Below, one piece after another: positions 44,921-54,634 of a stretch of 64,000 nucleotides of DNA; within the stretch, counting starts at the first letter, position 1; each line of letters starts with the position of its first letter. This stretch comes from Burkholderiales bacterium. GTDB lineage: Bacteria; Pseudomonadota; Gammaproteobacteria; Burkholderiales; Burkholderiaceae_D. A model generated the notes under the pieces. That model was not told the DNA's origin. It did no database searches and saw nothing but the letters and a program-made list of their open reading frames with translations. The translations under genes were made by a program, and so were the position numbers. The DNA lies in assembly GCA_026399895.1 (NCBI GenBank), contig JAPLQC010000018.1:40979-104978 (forward strand), in the 5' to 3' direction.

Positions 44921-45424
44921 ATGAGCAAAACCTTCCTAGGGCCCACAGTAGTTCATCCCAATCTAGGCGCCACAAGTACGGAGGGCATGAAGGGCGCTTA
45001 CGATGTCGTCATCGCGAAGAATGAAAAATTCATCACGCCTGATGGCAAGAAAGGCAGAGTCAGAGTTTTTTCTCGCGTTAGCCCGGAGCAGATGCTCGAC
45101 GATAAATCCGGCAAGCTTCAAGCCTATGCAAGTAAAGCGAAATCTAAAATCAGTGATGCAATCTTGAAGCTTAAAGCGCCCGTCGAGAAGAAAAACAAGT
45201 TAATCGATTTGATGGCAGTACAAGTGAAGGGGGATATCGCAACGTCGTCTTCGGAATTCTTTAGCGCCGACATGTTTCACAACGCCAATCCGTTATTTCA
45301 GATCCCAGTGCAAAGGCAGGTGCGATTTGTGGATGCGGCAAATGTTGAGATCCCTCGCAACAAGCCTGCTCCAACTCCTCTACCGACAGAAGTCATACTG
45401 CCCGAGCTTCCGCCAGAAATTTGA
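44921..45424 (+). CDS. Orphan hypothetical protein
   Basis: I do not recognise this protein. The likely start is the ATG at 44921 (MSKTFLGPTVVHPNLG), 167 residues; ATG codons at 44915 and 44906 are in frame. There is no signal peptide or membrane helix. It is lysine-rich in the middle (SKAKSKISDAILKLKAPVEKKNK), and the last 25 residues are proline-rich (RNKPAPTPLPTEVILPELPPEI), suggesting an extended tail. Base composition is more AT-rich than the neighbours and the 95-bp upstream gap is AT-rich. It sits between hemB and the convergent dsbD in an otherwise conserved region, so recent acquisition is possible. Confidence 0.65.
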   Translation: MSKTFLGPTVVHPNLGATSTEGMKGAYDVVIAKNEKFITPDGKKGRVRVFSRVSPEQMLDDKSGKLQAYASKAKSKISDAILKLKAPVEKKNKLIDLMAVQVKGDIATSSSEFFSADMFHNANPLFQIPVQRQVRFVDAANVEIPRNKPAPTPLPTEVILPELPPEI

Positions 45425-45462
45425 AGCGCCGTCTGTTTCAAATAGCGCAGATTGAAGACGAC

Positions 45463-47193
45463 CTATTCCGCTTTTTGTAATGACTGCAGAAATTGGGCTG
45501 GCGCCTGATAGCCAATCACGCGTGTGCCGCGAATCTCGGTGCCATGTGCGTCGAACAAAATGATGCCGGGCGGGCCGAATAAACCGAAGCGTTTCAGCAG
45601 TGCCTTGTCGTCGTCGTCGTTGGCAGTGACATCCGCCTGCAGCAGCAGCATCTGATCCAACTTCGCTTTCACCTCCGGATTAGTGAAGGTGAGTTTTTCC
45701 ATCTCGATACAAGACACGCACCAGTCGGCGTAGAAATCGAGCATGACGCGCCGCCCTCCGGTGTTGGCGAGTGCCGCATCGAGCTCTGCGACGCTGCGCA
45801 CACGTGTGAATTCGGTCTTCTGATGTTGCTGCCCACGTAGTTGAGCCAGCGGCGACCATGCATCACGCCCTCCCGTGGCAAGCCCCAGCAGTTGTACTGC
45901 GCCAAGGGCGATAAAGACGGTACCCAATATTCGGGCACGCCAGCCTAGCGACTTGTCGCGCATCAGGAACACGCCATAGCCAGCACCCAGCAAGCCCCAG
46001 CCCAGCATGAGAAGCCAAGCTGGTATCAACGACGACACCATCCACAAGGCGAGCGCCAGCATCAGGACGCCGAAAAAATGCTTCACGGTCTGCATCCAGG
46101 CACCCGCGCGCGGCAGCAGCGAGCCCGCTGATATGCCGACCAGCAGCAGGGGTACACTCATGCCAACAGCCATTGCGAACAAGGCGCTGCCACCGATCAG
46201 TACGTTGCGGGTTTGGCTGATGTAGACCAGCGCGCCAGCCAGCGGTGCGGCGACACAAGGCCCGACGATCAATGCGGAGATTGCGCCCATCACGAATACG
46301 CCGAGCAACTTGCCGCCACGCTGGCGTTCGGACAAGCGCGTCAAGGCGAGCTGTAGTGACGCGGGTATTTGCAGCTGGTAGACATCGAACATTGAGAGCG
46401 CCATCACCGCCATCAGAATCGCAAACGCAGAAAGGATGGGCGGGCTTTGCAGCGTGGCGGACAGCCCTTCGCCGATCAAGCCCGCGGCGATACCGAGCGC
46501 GGTGTACACCAAAGCCATACCCAGCGAGTAAGCGACTGCCAGCAACAAGCCGCGCTGGCGGCTGGTCTGCGCACCCTCACCAGCGATGATGAACGACAGA
46601 ATCGGCACCATAGGCAGCACGCAAGGCGTGAATGAGAGACCCAGACCGAGCAACAGAAATAACGGCAGGATCAGTATCAAGCGGCCACTCGCAAGCGACG
46701 CTTCGATACGACCCATTTCGCCATCTGCAGCCGGCGCTGCGACATCAACCCCACTGTTCGCCGTTGACAAGGTAGCGACTGATTCCATCGGCGGATAGCA
46801 CAGGCCTTTATCAGCACAACCTTGGCTCGTTACTTTCAACTGAAAAGACCCGTTGGCTTGCACCGGAATCGCTATCGTCAGTTGCTGCCTGAGGGTCTCT
46901 AGTTCTTTGTCGAAATTCGGATCGAATTTTATTGTCCCGCGCGGAATCTCGACCTTGCCCAGCGTCGCACCCTCGGCGGATATGGCGATTTTGTCGCGGT
47001 ACATGTAGTAGCCATCGGCGATCCGAAAGCTTACTTCGATGGTCGCTGCATCGCGCATACGCGCACTGAAGGCAAATGCTTGCTCGGGCGCCAGGAAATC
47101 TTGCGCTTGCACCGACGGCGCAAAAAAGCATAGGGCCGCAACCAGGCAAATACCGGCTCTTATCCGTCCGCATTGAGCAAACCAGTTACGCAT
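45463..47193 (-). CDS. dsbD: Thiol:disulfide interchange protein DsbD
   Basis: A 576-residue protein with a signal peptide (ending near SVQAQD). It has an N-terminal immunoglobulin-like DsbD-alpha domain with the Cys pair in SQGCADKGLCYPP and a central membrane domain of about eight segments with PCVLPMVPIL and VGPCVAAPLAG. A C-terminal thioredoxin-like gamma domain has CVSC in DFYADWCVSCIEME. It carries electrons from cytoplasmic thioredoxin to periplasmic reductants, including those needed for cytochrome c maturation. The ATG overlaps the cutA stop by 8 bp. Confidence 0.96.
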   Translation of the reverse strand: MRNWFAQCGRIRAGICLVAALCFFAPSVQAQDFLAPEQAFAFSARMRDAATIEVSFRIADGYYMYRDKIAISAEGATLGKVEIPRGTIKFDPNFDKELETLRQQLTIAIPVQANGSFQLKVTSQGCADKGLCYPPMESVATLSTANSGVDVAAPAADGEMGRIEASLASGRLILILPLFLLLGLGLSFTPCVLPMVPILSFIIAGEGAQTSRQRGLLLAVAYSLGMALVYTALGIAAGLIGEGLSATLQSPPILSAFAILMAVMALSMFDVYQLQIPASLQLALTRLSERQRGGKLLGVFVMGAISALIVGPCVAAPLAGALVYISQTRNVLIGGSALFAMAVGMSVPLLLVGISAGSLLPRAGAWMQTVKHFFGVLMLALALWMVSSLIPAWLLMLGWGLLGAGYGVFLMRDKSLGWRARILGTVFIALGAVQLLGLATGGRDAWSPLAQLRGQQHQKTEFTRVRSVAELDAALANTGGRRVMLDFYADWCVSCIEMEKLTFTNPEVKAKLDQMLLLQADVTANDDDDKALLKRFGLFGPPGIILFDAHGTEIRGTRVIGYQAPAQFLQSLQKAE

Positions 47194-47524
47194 GTTTGTC
47201 GCTAGTGGTTTCAGCCGTCACCCATTGCAGATAAGGGGCATAGCCTTCGGTGATTGGCCAAGCGATCAGCTCGGGGACATCGTAGGGATGGGCACTGACG
47301 AGCGTCTGTTGCAACTGAGCATAGTGCTGGCGCGTAGTTTTGATCAGCAGCGTGACCTCATCAGCCTGCTCAATTTGCCCCTGCCAACGGTAGACGGATT
47401 GCACACCCGGCAAAATATTCACACACGCCGCCAACTTGGTTTCGATCAGGGCGCGTGCCAAGGCATGCGCGCTCGCATTATCCGGCGCATTCGACATCAC
47501 CATCAAAACCTGCGCATCGCTCAT
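47186..47524 (-). CDS. cutA: Divalent cation tolerance protein CutA
   Basis: A 112-residue CutA from the ATG at 47524 (MSDAQVLMVMSNAPD); two GTG codons just upstream are less likely. Conserved parts are ALARALIETKLAACVNILPGVQSVYRWQG, EVTLLIKTTRQHY and HPYDVPELIAWPITEGYAPYLQWV. CutA forms a trimer related to PII proteins; its role is still unclear despite the link to copper tolerance. Its position directly before dsbD (once named cutA2) is conserved. Confidence 0.95.
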   Translation of the reverse strand: MSDAQVLMVMSNAPDNASAHALARALIETKLAACVNILPGVQSVYRWQGQIEQADEVTLLIKTTRQHYAQLQQTLVSAHPYDVPELIAWPITEGYAPYLQWVTAETTSDKHA

Positions 47525-47541
47525 CACCACCTCTGCAACAG

Positions 47542-48327
47542 TTACTTCAATAAACGCCTGCGGGTGAGTACGGTCGCGAGATAGAAACCGACCACGATGT
47601 AAGCCAACAAGATCGCCAAGTCCCGGATTGGATCCTCAGGCATACCACCCAGCAGCAATGGTCGCACAAGACGCACAGCCGCGCCGAGCGGCAAGATACT
47701 GGCGACAGACTGCAGCCAACTCGGTAGCTGACTTGCCGGGTAGTAAACGCCCGACAGAAAAATCATCGGTGTCAGTACCAAGGTGAAGTAGTAGGTAAAG
47801 AAATCGTACGCCTTGGCAATTGCGTTCACGATCAATGCAATCGATGCGAAACACACGCCGATGATTAACAACAGCGGTGGCACCAACAGCGTGGTGGGAT
47901 GCAGGCCGATTCCCAGCGCGAACAGCACCAGCAAGATAGCCAAGCCCGAGATCATGGCTTTGCTGGCAGCCCATAGCATTTCGGCGAGCACGATGTCGTC
48001 GAGTTCCAACGGCGTATTCAGCAAAGACTCCCAGGTCTTTTGCACATGCATCCGCGAAAACGCCGAATACAGAGACTCGAATGAAGCAGCCATCATCACG
48101 GACATACAGATTGAGCCACTCGCGAGGTACTCGATATAGGGCACGCCCTCGATCTGCTGCAGCAAACTGCCGAGGCCGTAGCCAAACGCCAGCAAGGTGA
48201 TCATCGGCTCGGCGATATTGCCGATGACACTCGCCACCGCGAGCTTGCGCCACACCAGCAGGTTACGTCGCCAGACGGGTATGAACCGCAGGCTAAGTCC
48301 GGGTAAACGATAGTGGAGTGCGCTCAT
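47542..48327 (-). CDS. ABC-2 type transporter permease (NodJ-like)
   Basis: A 261-residue permease with about six hydrophobic segments of the ABC-2 family. The N-terminal VWRRNLLVWRKLAVASVIGNIAEPMITLLAFGYGLG and FLSGVYYPASQLP resemble NodJ and related drug or polysaccharide exporters. It is encoded 1 bp after the ATPase gene, so the two form an exporter. The substrate is unknown; NodIJ-type pairs are widespread in Burkholderiales that do not nodulate, so no symbiotic role should be inferred. Confidence 0.9.
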   Translation of the reverse strand: MSALHYRLPGLSLRFIPVWRRNLLVWRKLAVASVIGNIAEPMITLLAFGYGLGSLLQQIEGVPYIEYLASGSICMSVMMAASFESLYSAFSRMHVQKTWESLLNTPLELDDIVLAEMLWAASKAMISGLAILLVLFALGIGLHPTTLLVPPLLLIIGVCFASIALIVNAIAKAYDFFTYYFTLVLTPMIFLSGVYYPASQLPSWLQSVASILPLGAAVRLVRPLLLGGMPEDPIRDLAILLAYIVVGFYLATVLTRRRLLK

Positions 48328-48328
48328 C

Positions 48329-49249
48329 TCAATCTCTCATCTCACGGCCGGTTAGCTTAAGGAAGAGGTCTTCCAAATTCGCAGGTCGGTGCAAATAACG
48401 TAAGCCGGAAGCGTGCGACAAACTTTGCAGTAATGGTTCGGCATGCTGGGTGTAACAGAAAACCGTGTCACCACTAATTTCGACACGCTCTGCCATCGCA
48501 CGGGCTTGCTCTGCCCAAGTCGCAGCTTGATCACCATACACCTCAATCACTTGCGGCTCGATATGCTGAGCGATCAGGTCGCGTGGCCCACCCTCGGCGA
48601 TCATCCGACCATGATCAATCACGGCGAGTCGATTGCACAGACGCTCCGCCTCATCCATGAAGTGCGTGGTCAGCAGAATGGTTTTGCCCGCTGCGAGCAA
48701 GGCTTTCAGTCGTTCCCAGATCATGTGCCTGGCTTGCGGATCAAGCCCGGTGGTTGGCTCGTCCATGAAGATCAGATCCGGGTCATTCACCAAGGCACGT
48801 GCCAGTGTGAGTCGACGTTTCATGCCACCCGATAACTCGCCCAGGCGCGCATGGCGCTTGTTGGCGAGATTGGAGAATTCGAGCAGCCAGTCGAGGCGCG
48901 CATGAATTTGCGACGGCTGCATGCCAAAGTAGCGTCCGTACACCAACAGGTTTTCTTCTACCGTGAAGTCGGGATCGAGGCTGTCCATCTGCGGCACGAC
49001 CCCGATCTTCAGCCTTGCGCGACGTGCGTCTCGCGGTACCGAGTGTCCGACCAAAGTAATTTGCCCGCTATCGGGCGCTGTCAGGCCGAGACACAGCCGC
49101 AAGGTCGTAGTCTTGCCAGCACCGTTCGGCCCCAACAATCCATAACACTCGCCGCGCTCCAACGCGAACGACACATCGTCGATTACGATATGTCGGTCTG
49201 CGCCTTCGCCGTAGGATTTACGCAGATGTTCAACAGTGAGGATAGGCAT
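48329..49249 (-). CDS. ABC transporter ATP-binding protein (NodI/DrrA-like)
   Basis: A 306-residue ATPase with Walker [10 protein letters not shown] near residues 40-48, Q-loop [19 protein letters not shown], signature [15 protein letters not shown], Walker [14 protein letters not shown] and switch [12 protein letters not shown]. The last 80 residues form the extra domain seen in NodI and DrrA proteins, ending [23 protein letters not shown]. It partners the permease encoded next. It follows rplQ on the same strand but is separated from it by a terminator. Confidence 0.92.
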   Translation of the reverse strand: MPILTVEHLRKSYGEGADRHIVIDDVSFALERGECYGLLGPNGAGKTTTLRLCLGLTAPDSGQITLVGHSVPRDARRARLKIGVVPQMDSLDPDFTVEENLLVYGRYFGMQPSQIHARLDWLLEFSNLANKRHARLGELSGGMKRRLTLARALVNDPDLIFMDEPTTGLDPQARHMIWERLKALLAAGKTILLTTHFMDEAERLCNRLAVIDHGRMIAEGGPRDLIAQHIEPQVIEVYGDQAATWAEQARAMAERVEISGDTVFCYTQHAEPLLQSLSHASGLRYLHRPANLEDLFLKLTGREMRD

Positions 49250-49260
49250 AATTCACGCTC

Positions 49261-49291
49261 AAAAAACAAAGCCAGGCGCTTGGCCTGGCTT
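49261..49291 (-). terminator. Terminator of the ribosomal alpha operon
   Basis: AAGCCAGG, a 7-nt loop and CCTGGCTT form an 8-bp stem, followed on the minus strand by TGTTTTTT. It lies 28 bp after the rplQ stop and ends the long ribosomal transcript before the ABC exporter genes. Confidence 0.88.
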
Positions 49292-49318
49292 GATACTGCA
49301 GCACTAAGGGTAGCGCGC

Positions 49319-49705
49319 TTATTCTGCTGCGACTGCTTCGCTATTGTCTGGACGGTCGACCAGTTCAACGAACGCCATCGGCGCATTGTCACCTTGGCGG
49401 AATCCCATTTTCAGGATGCGCAGGTAGCCGCCGTTGCGCGCCTTATAGCGTGGGCCGATCTCTGCGAATAGCTTGACCACGATATCGCGATCGCGCAAAC
49501 GCGAAAATGCCAAACGCTTATTGGCCAAGGTATCAACCTTGCCGAGCGTGATGATCGGCTCGATAACGCGGCGCAGTTCTTTTGCCTTCGGGACGGTTGT
49601 CTTGATGGCTTCGTGCTTGAGCAAAGAGACCGTCATGTTGCGCAGCATCGCGAGGCGATGCGACGAGGTTCGGTTCAGTTTGCGTAGTCCGTGACGATGA
49701 CGCAT
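49319..49705 (-). CDS. rplQ: 50S ribosomal protein L17
   Basis: A 128-residue L17 beginning [20 protein letters not shown], with [19 protein letters not shown] and the C-terminal [17 protein letters not shown] block. It binds 23S rRNA near the exit tunnel. It is the last gene of the alpha operon, 95 bp after rpoA; that gap holds only a repeated CCAGCTCTT, with no gene or clear promoter. Confidence 0.97.
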   Translation of the reverse strand: MRHRHGLRKLNRTSSHRLAMLRNMTVSLLKHEAIKTTVPKAKELRRVIEPIITLGKVDTLANKRLAFSRLRDRDIVVKLFAEIGPRYKARNGGYLRILKMGFRQGDNAPMAFVELVDRPDNSEAVAAE

Positions 49706-49800
49706 GGTAATTTCCTTTGATAAGTTTTATTCCAGCTCTTCTATCGCCAGCTCTTTCGAGCATGGCGCGGGCCGGTAAAGTTCAAAAATAGTGAGACTAC

Positions 49801-50778
49801 TTATTTGTCGAGACCGGCTGGTGGCCAGTTCTCGAGCTTCATACCCAAGGTCAGTCCGCGCGAGGCCAATACTTCTTTGATCTCGTTGAGCGACTTACGA
49901 CCCAGGTTTGGCGTTTTCAACAATTCATTCTCGCTACGCTGAATCAGATCACCGATGTAATAAATATTCTCGGCCTTGAGGCAGTTGGCAGAACGCACGG
50001 TGAGTTCGAGATCGTCAACCGGACGCAAGAGAATCGGATCAACGGTCGGTGCACGCGAAGGCGCCTCTGCAGCTGCTTCGGTGCCCTCGAGCGCCGCAAA
50101 CACATTCAACTGATCGACAAGTACACGAGCGGATTGACGAATCGCTTCTTCCGGAGAGATCACACCGTTGGTTTCGATGTTCATCACCAGCTTATCGAGG
50201 TCAGTACGCTGCTCGACACGGGCCGAATCAACGGTGTACGACACACGACGCACAGGGGAGTAAGAAGCATCGAGAATGATACGGCCGATCGTCTTGTTGG
50301 CATCCTCTGCCAGGCGACGTACGTTACCCGGAACGTAGCCACGGCCCTTCTCGACTTTGACTTGCATGTCGATCTTGCCACCAGCGGTCAGGTGCGCGAT
50401 GACATGGTCAGGGTTGATCAGCTCGACATCGTGCGGCAGATCGATATCGGAAGCCAATACCGCACCTTCGCCTTCTTTTTTCAAGGTCAGCGTGACCTCA
50501 TCACGGCTTTGCAGCTTGAAGACGACACCCTTCAGGTTCAGCAGGATGTCGACCACGTCTTCCTGCACGCCGTCGATCGATGAGTACTCGTGCACTACGC
50601 CGGCTATCGATACTTCGGTTGGCGCATAGCCGACCATAGAAGACAGCAGCACACGGCGCAGCGCGTTACCGAGGGTATGACCGTAGCCACGCTCGAAAGG
50701 CTCCATGACGACCTTGGCGTGGCCAGGGGCGATGTGCTCGACTTCGATAATGCGCGGCTTTAACAGATTGGTTTGCAT
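49801..50778 (-). CDS. rpoA: DNA-directed RNA polymerase subunit alpha
   Basis: A 325-residue RpoA. The N-terminal assembly domain ([32 protein letters not shown]) and the C-terminal domain ([46 protein letters not shown]) are both complete; the latter binds UP elements and activators. It is in the usual place between rpsD and rplQ, which ties polymerase supply to ribosome synthesis. Confidence 0.98.
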   Translation of the reverse strand: MQTNLLKPRIIEVEHIAPGHAKVVMEPFERGYGHTLGNALRRVLLSSMVGYAPTEVSIAGVVHEYSSIDGVQEDVVDILLNLKGVVFKLQSRDEVTLTLKKEGEGAVLASDIDLPHDVELINPDHVIAHLTAGGKIDMQVKVEKGRGYVPGNVRRLAEDANKTIGRIILDASYSPVRRVSYTVDSARVEQRTDLDKLVMNIETNGVISPEEAIRQSARVLVDQLNVFAALEGTEAAAEAPSRAPTVDPILLRPVDDLELTVRSANCLKAENIYYIGDLIQRSENELLKTPNLGRKSLNEIKEVLASRGLTLGMKLENWPPAGLDK

Positions 50779-50838
50779 GAATATCCTTTCAATACCCTCG
50801 GCTCGTTACACCGATAAGGCTGATGGCATATCGGAACA

Positions 50839-50860
50839 CTACCCACCCGTGAGTGGGTAG
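50839..50860. other. Hairpin between rpsD and rpoA
   Basis: CTACCCAC (50839-50846) and GTGGGTAG (50853-50860) are perfect complements with a 6-nt loop in the 91-bp rpsD-rpoA gap. No T-run follows, so it more likely marks mRNA processing, stability or partial attenuation than full termination. Confidence 0.45.
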
Positions 50861-50869
50861 CGGGAGAAA

Positions 50870-51493
50870 TTAGCGCGAATACAATTCGACGATCAGCGAC
50901 TCGTTAACCTCTTGGTTATAGTCGCTACGATCTGGCAGGGTCTTGAGCGAACCCTCCATTTTCTTGGCATCGACCGCCACCCACATCGGGAATCCCGATT
51001 GTTCGGCTAACGACAGCGCTTCGGCAATGCGGACCTGCTTCTTGGCCTTTTCGCGCACAGAAACGGTGTCACCAACGCGAACCGAGTAAGAGGGAATATT
51101 CACCACATTGCCATTCACAACGATGGCCTTGTGCGATACCAGTTGTCGGGCTTCGGCACGTGTCGACGCGAAACCTAGGCGATACACGACGTTATCCAGA
51201 CGTGCTTCGAGCAGTTGAAGCAGTGTTTCGCCGGTGTTGCCCTTGCGGCGGTCTGCTTCGGCAAAATAGCGGCGGAACTGACGCTCCAGCACACCATACA
51301 TGCGCTTGACCTTCTGCTTTTCACGCAGCTGGTTGCCATAGTCGGAAGTACGTGCACCTGAGGTGCGGCCATGCTGTCCTGGCTTGGAATCCAGTTTGCA
51401 CTTGGAATCCAGCGAGCGGCGAGCGCTCTTCAGGAACAGGTCGGTGCCTTCACGGCGGGAAAGTTTTGCTTTAGGTCCAATGTAACGTGCCAC
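50870..51493 (-). CDS. rpsD: 30S ribosomal protein S4
   Basis: The start is a GTG at 51493 ([20 protein letters not shown]), with GGAG/GAGG about 9 bp before it; 207 residues against 206 in E. coli. The S4 domain is visible as [43 protein letters not shown]4 starts 16S rRNA folding and in E. coli represses the alpha operon. Here it is preceded by an unusually long structured 139-bp gap after rpsK. Confidence 0.97.
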   Translation of the reverse strand: MARYIGPKAKLSRREGTDLFLKSARRSLDSKCKLDSKPGQHGRTSGARTSDYGNQLREKQKVKRMYGVLERQFRRYFAEADRRKGNTGETLLQLLEARLDNVVYRLGFASTRAEARQLVSHKAIVVNGNVVNIPSYSVRVGDTVSVREKAKKQVRIAEALSLAEQSGFPMWVAVDAKKMEGSLKTLPDRSDYNQEVNESLIVELYSR

Positions 51494-51581
51494 GGTATTT
51501 CCTCTCCGTTGATGACGCCTCAGGCACAACGCCTTGAAGCGCTAGTTCGGTCTGCCTGCTACCGAACGGTGGTCTTAGAAC

Positions 51582-51605
51582 AAAACCCGCCGGTGCGCGG
51601 CGGGT
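51582..51605 (-). terminator. Terminator-like hairpin in the rpsK-rpsD gap
   Basis: ACCCGCCG (51585-51592), loop GTGCG and CGGCGGGT (51598-51605) form an 8-bp GC-rich stem, followed on the minus strand by TTTTGTT. A second perfect 7-bp hairpin (GTTCGGT 51545-51551, ACCGAAC 51561-51567) follows before rpsD. Termination inside an operon would be partial, so attenuation or processing upstream of rpsD is the likely role. Confidence 0.55.
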
Positions 51606-51632
51606 CACGTACAACAACTACGAAGTCGTAAT

Positions 51633-52034
51633 TTAGATGCGGCGACGCTTCGGTGGACGGCAACCGTTATGCGGCACCGGTGTCACGTCTTGAATCTGGG
51701 TGATCTTGATGCCCAAGCTGTTCAGCGCGCGCACTGCGGACTCACGCCCGGGGCCGGGGCCCTTGATACGCACTTCCAGATTCTTCACGCCGCATTCCAC
51801 AGCCACTTTGCCAGCAGCTTCTGCGGCAACCTGTGCTGCGAACGGGGTCGACTTACGTGAGCCCTTGAAGCCAGCACCACCCGACGTTGCCCATGACAGT
51901 GCATTGCCCTGACGGTCAGTAATCGTGATGATGGTGTTGTTGAACGAGGCGTGAACGTGCGCAATGCCTTCAGCGACATTCTTCTTGACCTTCTTTCGAA
52001 CGCGCGAAGCGGCGTTGTTCGATGCTTTTGCCAT
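51633..52034 (-). CDS. rpsK: 30S ribosomal protein S11
   Basis: A 133-residue S11. The body reads [34 protein letters not shown], then [17 protein letters not shown], and it ends [18 protein letters not shown], the conserved basic tail at the platform of the 30S subunit. It lies 27 bp after rpsM. Confidence 0.98.
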   Translation of the reverse strand: MAKASNNAASRVRKKVKKNVAEGIAHVHASFNNTIITITDRQGNALSWATSGGAGFKGSRKSTPFAAQVAAEAAGKVAVECGVKNLEVRIKGPGPGRESAVRALNSLGIKITQIQDVTPVPHNGCRPPKRRRI

Positions 52035-52061
52035 GGTGTTGTCCTTGTGTCCGCGACGGGA

Positions 52062-52427
52062 TTACTTCTTCAGCGCTTGCGCTGCTTTACGTGGGCCTTT
52101 GCGGGTCCGCGCGTTAGTACGGGTACGCTGACCGCGAACCGGCAAGCCTTTGCGGTGGCGCAGGCCTCGGTAGCAGCCGAGATCCATCAGGCGCTTGATG
52201 TTCATCGACACTTCACGGCGAAGATCACCCTCGACGATGAATTTGCCGATCTCATCGCGCAGCTTCTCGAGCTCGTTGTCGTCGAGATCCTTGACCTTCT
52301 TGGTGGTAGGTACGCCCGTGTTCGCGCAAATTAACTCGGCGCGTGGACGACCGATACCGAAAACGGCGGTTAGGCCGATAACGGTGTGCTGATGGTTGGG
52401 AATATTGACCCCTGCAATACGTGCCAT
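52062..52427 (-). CDS. rpsM: 30S ribosomal protein S13
   Basis: A 121-residue S13 starting [20 protein letters not shown], with the helix-two-turns-helix part and the basic C-terminal [20 protein letters not shown] that contacts tRNA in the A and P sites. It is preceded by rpmJ at a 27-bp distance. Confidence 0.98.
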   Translation of the reverse strand: MARIAGVNIPNHQHTVIGLTAVFGIGRPRAELICANTGVPTTKKVKDLDDNELEKLRDEIGKFIVEGDLRREVSMNIKRLMDLGCYRGLRHRKGLPVRGQRTRTNARTRKGPRKAAQALKK

Positions 52428-52454
52428 GCGTTGTCCCTCGATCGCTAAGCTTAA

Positions 52455-52568
52455 TTAACCCTGGCGCTGCTTATGGCGCGGTTCGGTACAAATGACGCGA
52501 ACGACGCCTTTGCGCTTGATGATCTTGCACTTACGGCAGATCCGTTTTACTGATGCGAGCACTTTCAT
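52455..52568 (-). CDS. rpmJ: 50S ribosomal protein L36
   Basis: A 37-residue protein that is easily missed: [20 protein letters not shown], then [17 protein letters not shown]. The CXXC, Cys and His zinc ligands are all present, so it is the zinc-binding (C+) form. It lies between infA and rpsM, the normal order in betaproteobacteria. Confidence 0.97.
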   Translation of the reverse strand: MKVLASVKRICRKCKIIKRKGVVRVICTEPRHKQRQG

Positions 52569-52610
52569 GTTTGCCCTCTTCTTTCTATCTTTCGATTGCT
52601 GGTAAGGCGA

Positions 52611-52829
52611 CTACTTGGTTCTAAAAACAATCCTGGCCCGACTTAGGTCGTACGGCGTCAGCTCAACCGTCACTTTGTCACCGGGCAGAATCCGGATGTA
52701 ATTCATCCTCATTTTTCCGGATATGTGTCCAAGTACGACATGGCCATTTTCAAGCTTCACCCTGAAGGTCGCATTCGGGAGGTTTTCGAGAATCTCCCCC
52801 TGCATTTGAATCACGTCGTCTTTGGACAT
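52611..52829 (-). CDS. infA: Translation initiation factor IF-1
   Basis: A 72-residue OB-fold protein: [20 protein letters not shown], then [20 protein letters not shown] and [13 protein letters not shown]. It binds the A site of the 30S subunit during initiation. Placement between secY and rpmJ inside the ribosomal cluster is typical of betaproteobacteria, whereas E. coli has infA elsewhere. Confidence 0.98.
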   Translation of the reverse strand: MSKDDVIQMQGEILENLPNATFRVKLENGHVVLGHISGKMRMNYIRILPGDKVTVELTPYDLSRARIVFRTK

Positions 52830-52851
52830 ATAAGCCGTCTAATCCTCTCGC

Positions 52852-54183
52852 TCAGCGGGTTGGAATTCCACCCTTGAAATTCGCTTTTCGCAGCAGCGAA
52901 TCATATTGTTGCGACATTACGTAGTTCTGCACCTGCGCCATGAAATCCATGGTGACCACAACAATAATCAGCAACGAGGTGCCACCAAAATAAAACGGTA
53001 CGTTCCAGCGCGCGATCAGAAATTCAGGCAGCAAGCAGATCACCGTGATGTACACAGCCCCAGCCAATGTCAGGCGCGTCAGAATCTTGTCGATGTAACG
53101 ACTGGTCTGCTCACCTGGACGGATACCCGGAACAAACGCACCACTTTTCTTCAGGTTGTCTGCAGTTTCCTTGCTGTTGAACACCAGCGCGGTGTAGAAG
53201 AAGCAAAAAAATACGATCGCTGCTGCGTACAGGAGTGCGTGAATCGGCTCTCCCGGCGCCAAAGAGGCCGCCAAATCTTTCAAAAACCGAACCACGCCAC
53301 TGCTCGTGTCACCCGAGGTGAACCAGCTGGCAATCGTCGCCGGAAACAAAATAATCGACGATGCAAAAATCGGCGGGATAACCCCTGCCATGTTCAACTT
53401 GAGTGGCAGATGACTGCTCTGACCACCATAAACCTTGTTGCCAACTTGACGCTTCGCGTAGTTAACCAGAATTTTTCGCTGGCCACGCTCAATGAAAACA
53501 ACCGCGTAAGTCACCAAGGCGGCCAGAATACAAATCAAGATTGCGGTCAGCGCATGCATCGAGCCCGTGCGCACCAACTCAAACAATCCACCAATCGCAC
53601 TCGGCAAACCAGCTGCGATACCGGCAAAAATAATGATCGAGATGCCGTTACCGAGACCACGCTCAGTAATCTGCTCGCCAAGCCACATCAAAAACATCGT
53701 ACCGGTGACCAGGGTCACAACGGTGGTGAAGCGAAACGCGAGACCAGGATCAATCACCAAACCAGCTTGCGCCTCAAGCGCGACCGCAATACCCAGGGCC
53801 TGGAACGTGGCTAACACCAGCGTACCGTAGCGGGTGTACTGAGTAATCCTGCGACGACCCGACTCACCTTCCTTCTTGATCGCCTCAAGCTGTGGTGACA
53901 CGACAGTCAGCAGCTGCATGATGATCGAAGCCGAAATGTACGGCATGATCCCGAGCGCAAAAATCGTAAACCGCGACAATGCGCCGCCAGAAAACATGTT
54001 GAACATCCCAAGGATGCCGCCACTGTTCTGGTTAAACAAAGTCTCCAGCTGAACCGGATCGATACCCGGTACCGGAATGTGCGCACCAATCCTGAACACG
54101 ATGAGCGCGCCCAGCAAGAACCAGAGACGGTTCCAAGGGAAACCGCTCGCCGAGCTCTTCGCAGATTTAGATGCTGTCGCCAC
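52852..54183 (-). CDS. secY: Protein translocase subunit SecY
   Basis: A 443-residue SecY with ten membrane segments. Family motifs include [59 protein letters not shown] and [23 protein letters not shown]. It forms the SecYEG channel for protein export. It follows the disrupted rplO by 20 bp, so translation coupling to that gene might matter. Confidence 0.98.
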   Translation of the reverse strand: MATASKSAKSSASGFPWNRLWFLLGALIVFRIGAHIPVPGIDPVQLETLFNQNSGGILGMFNMFSGGALSRFTIFALGIMPYISASIIMQLLTVVSPQLEAIKKEGESGRRRITQYTRYGTLVLATFQALGIAVALEAQAGLVIDPGLAFRFTTVVTLVTGTMFLMWLGEQITERGLGNGISIIIFAGIAAGLPSAIGGLFELVRTGSMHALTAILICILAALVTYAVVFIERGQRKILVNYAKRQVGNKVYGGQSSHLPLKLNMAGVIPPIFASSIILFPATIASWFTSGDTSSGVVRFLKDLAASLAPGEPIHALLYAAAIVFFCFFYTALVFNSKETADNLKKSGAFVPGIRPGEQTSRYIDKILTRLTLAGAVYITVICLLPEFLIARWNVPFYFGGTSLLIIVVVTMDFMAQVQNYVMSQQYDSLLRKANFKGGIPTR

Positions 54184-54203
54184 GTGTGTCTTATTTAATG
54201 CGC

Positions 54204-54609
54204 TTACTCTACCGAGCCGCCTGCTGCCTCGATCGCCGCTTTCGCGCCTGCGGTGACGATCACGCCTTTGATAGTCAGCTTTTTGCTGATCTCACCAGCT
54301 TTGATCACGCGCACCGTGCGTGCCAGCTCCGACACCAGGCCTGCTTGCTTCAAGGCCAACATATCGATTTGGTCAACTGGCAGCTTTGCCAGATCGCCCA
54401 AACGAACCTGCGCCTTGAATGGCTTTGATGGCGAGTTGAAACCGCGCTTCTGCAAACGCCGATGCAGCGGCCTCTGGCCACCTTCAAAACCCTTTCTGAC
54501 CCTTGTGTCCGCGACCCGCGGTTTTGCCAAGGCCAGATCCGATGCCGCGACCTACGCGGCGCTTCGGATGTTTCGCGCCTTCTGCAGGCTGAATGGTATT
54601 AAGTTGCAT
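54204..54609 (-). pseudogene. rplO: 50S ribosomal protein L15 gene with a frameshifting internal deletion
   Basis: The true start is the ATG at 54609 with GGAG 6 bp ahead in the best spacing: [20 protein letters not shown] and [19 protein letters not shown] follow as expected. Then the frame stops at 54484 (KGF-stop). The rest ([20 protein letters not shown] to [11 protein letters not shown]) lies one frame over. Compared with other L15 proteins about nine residues (a S-R-S-G-G segment) are absent, a net loss of about 26 bp near 54490-54497. Two usually conserved residues next to it also differ (GQMPLHRRLP to [10 protein letters not shown]). Loss of L15 would be costly, so an assembly error is a serious possibility. 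Confidence 0.85.
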
Positions 54610-54634
54610 CATGTTCTCCGTTCGTCAGCGATGC

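Noticed and set aside
47542..49249. Nodulation-type NodIJ exporter as evidence of symbiosis
   Set aside because: This ABC family is widespread in non-symbiotic Burkholderiales and no nod genes are present.
52906..53814. 302-codon frame opposite secY and other long frames opposite gltB and the ribosomal genes
   Set aside because: They are antisense to strongly conserved genes, low in hydrophobic pattern, rich in His, Arg and Gln, and explained by codon bias of the real genes.
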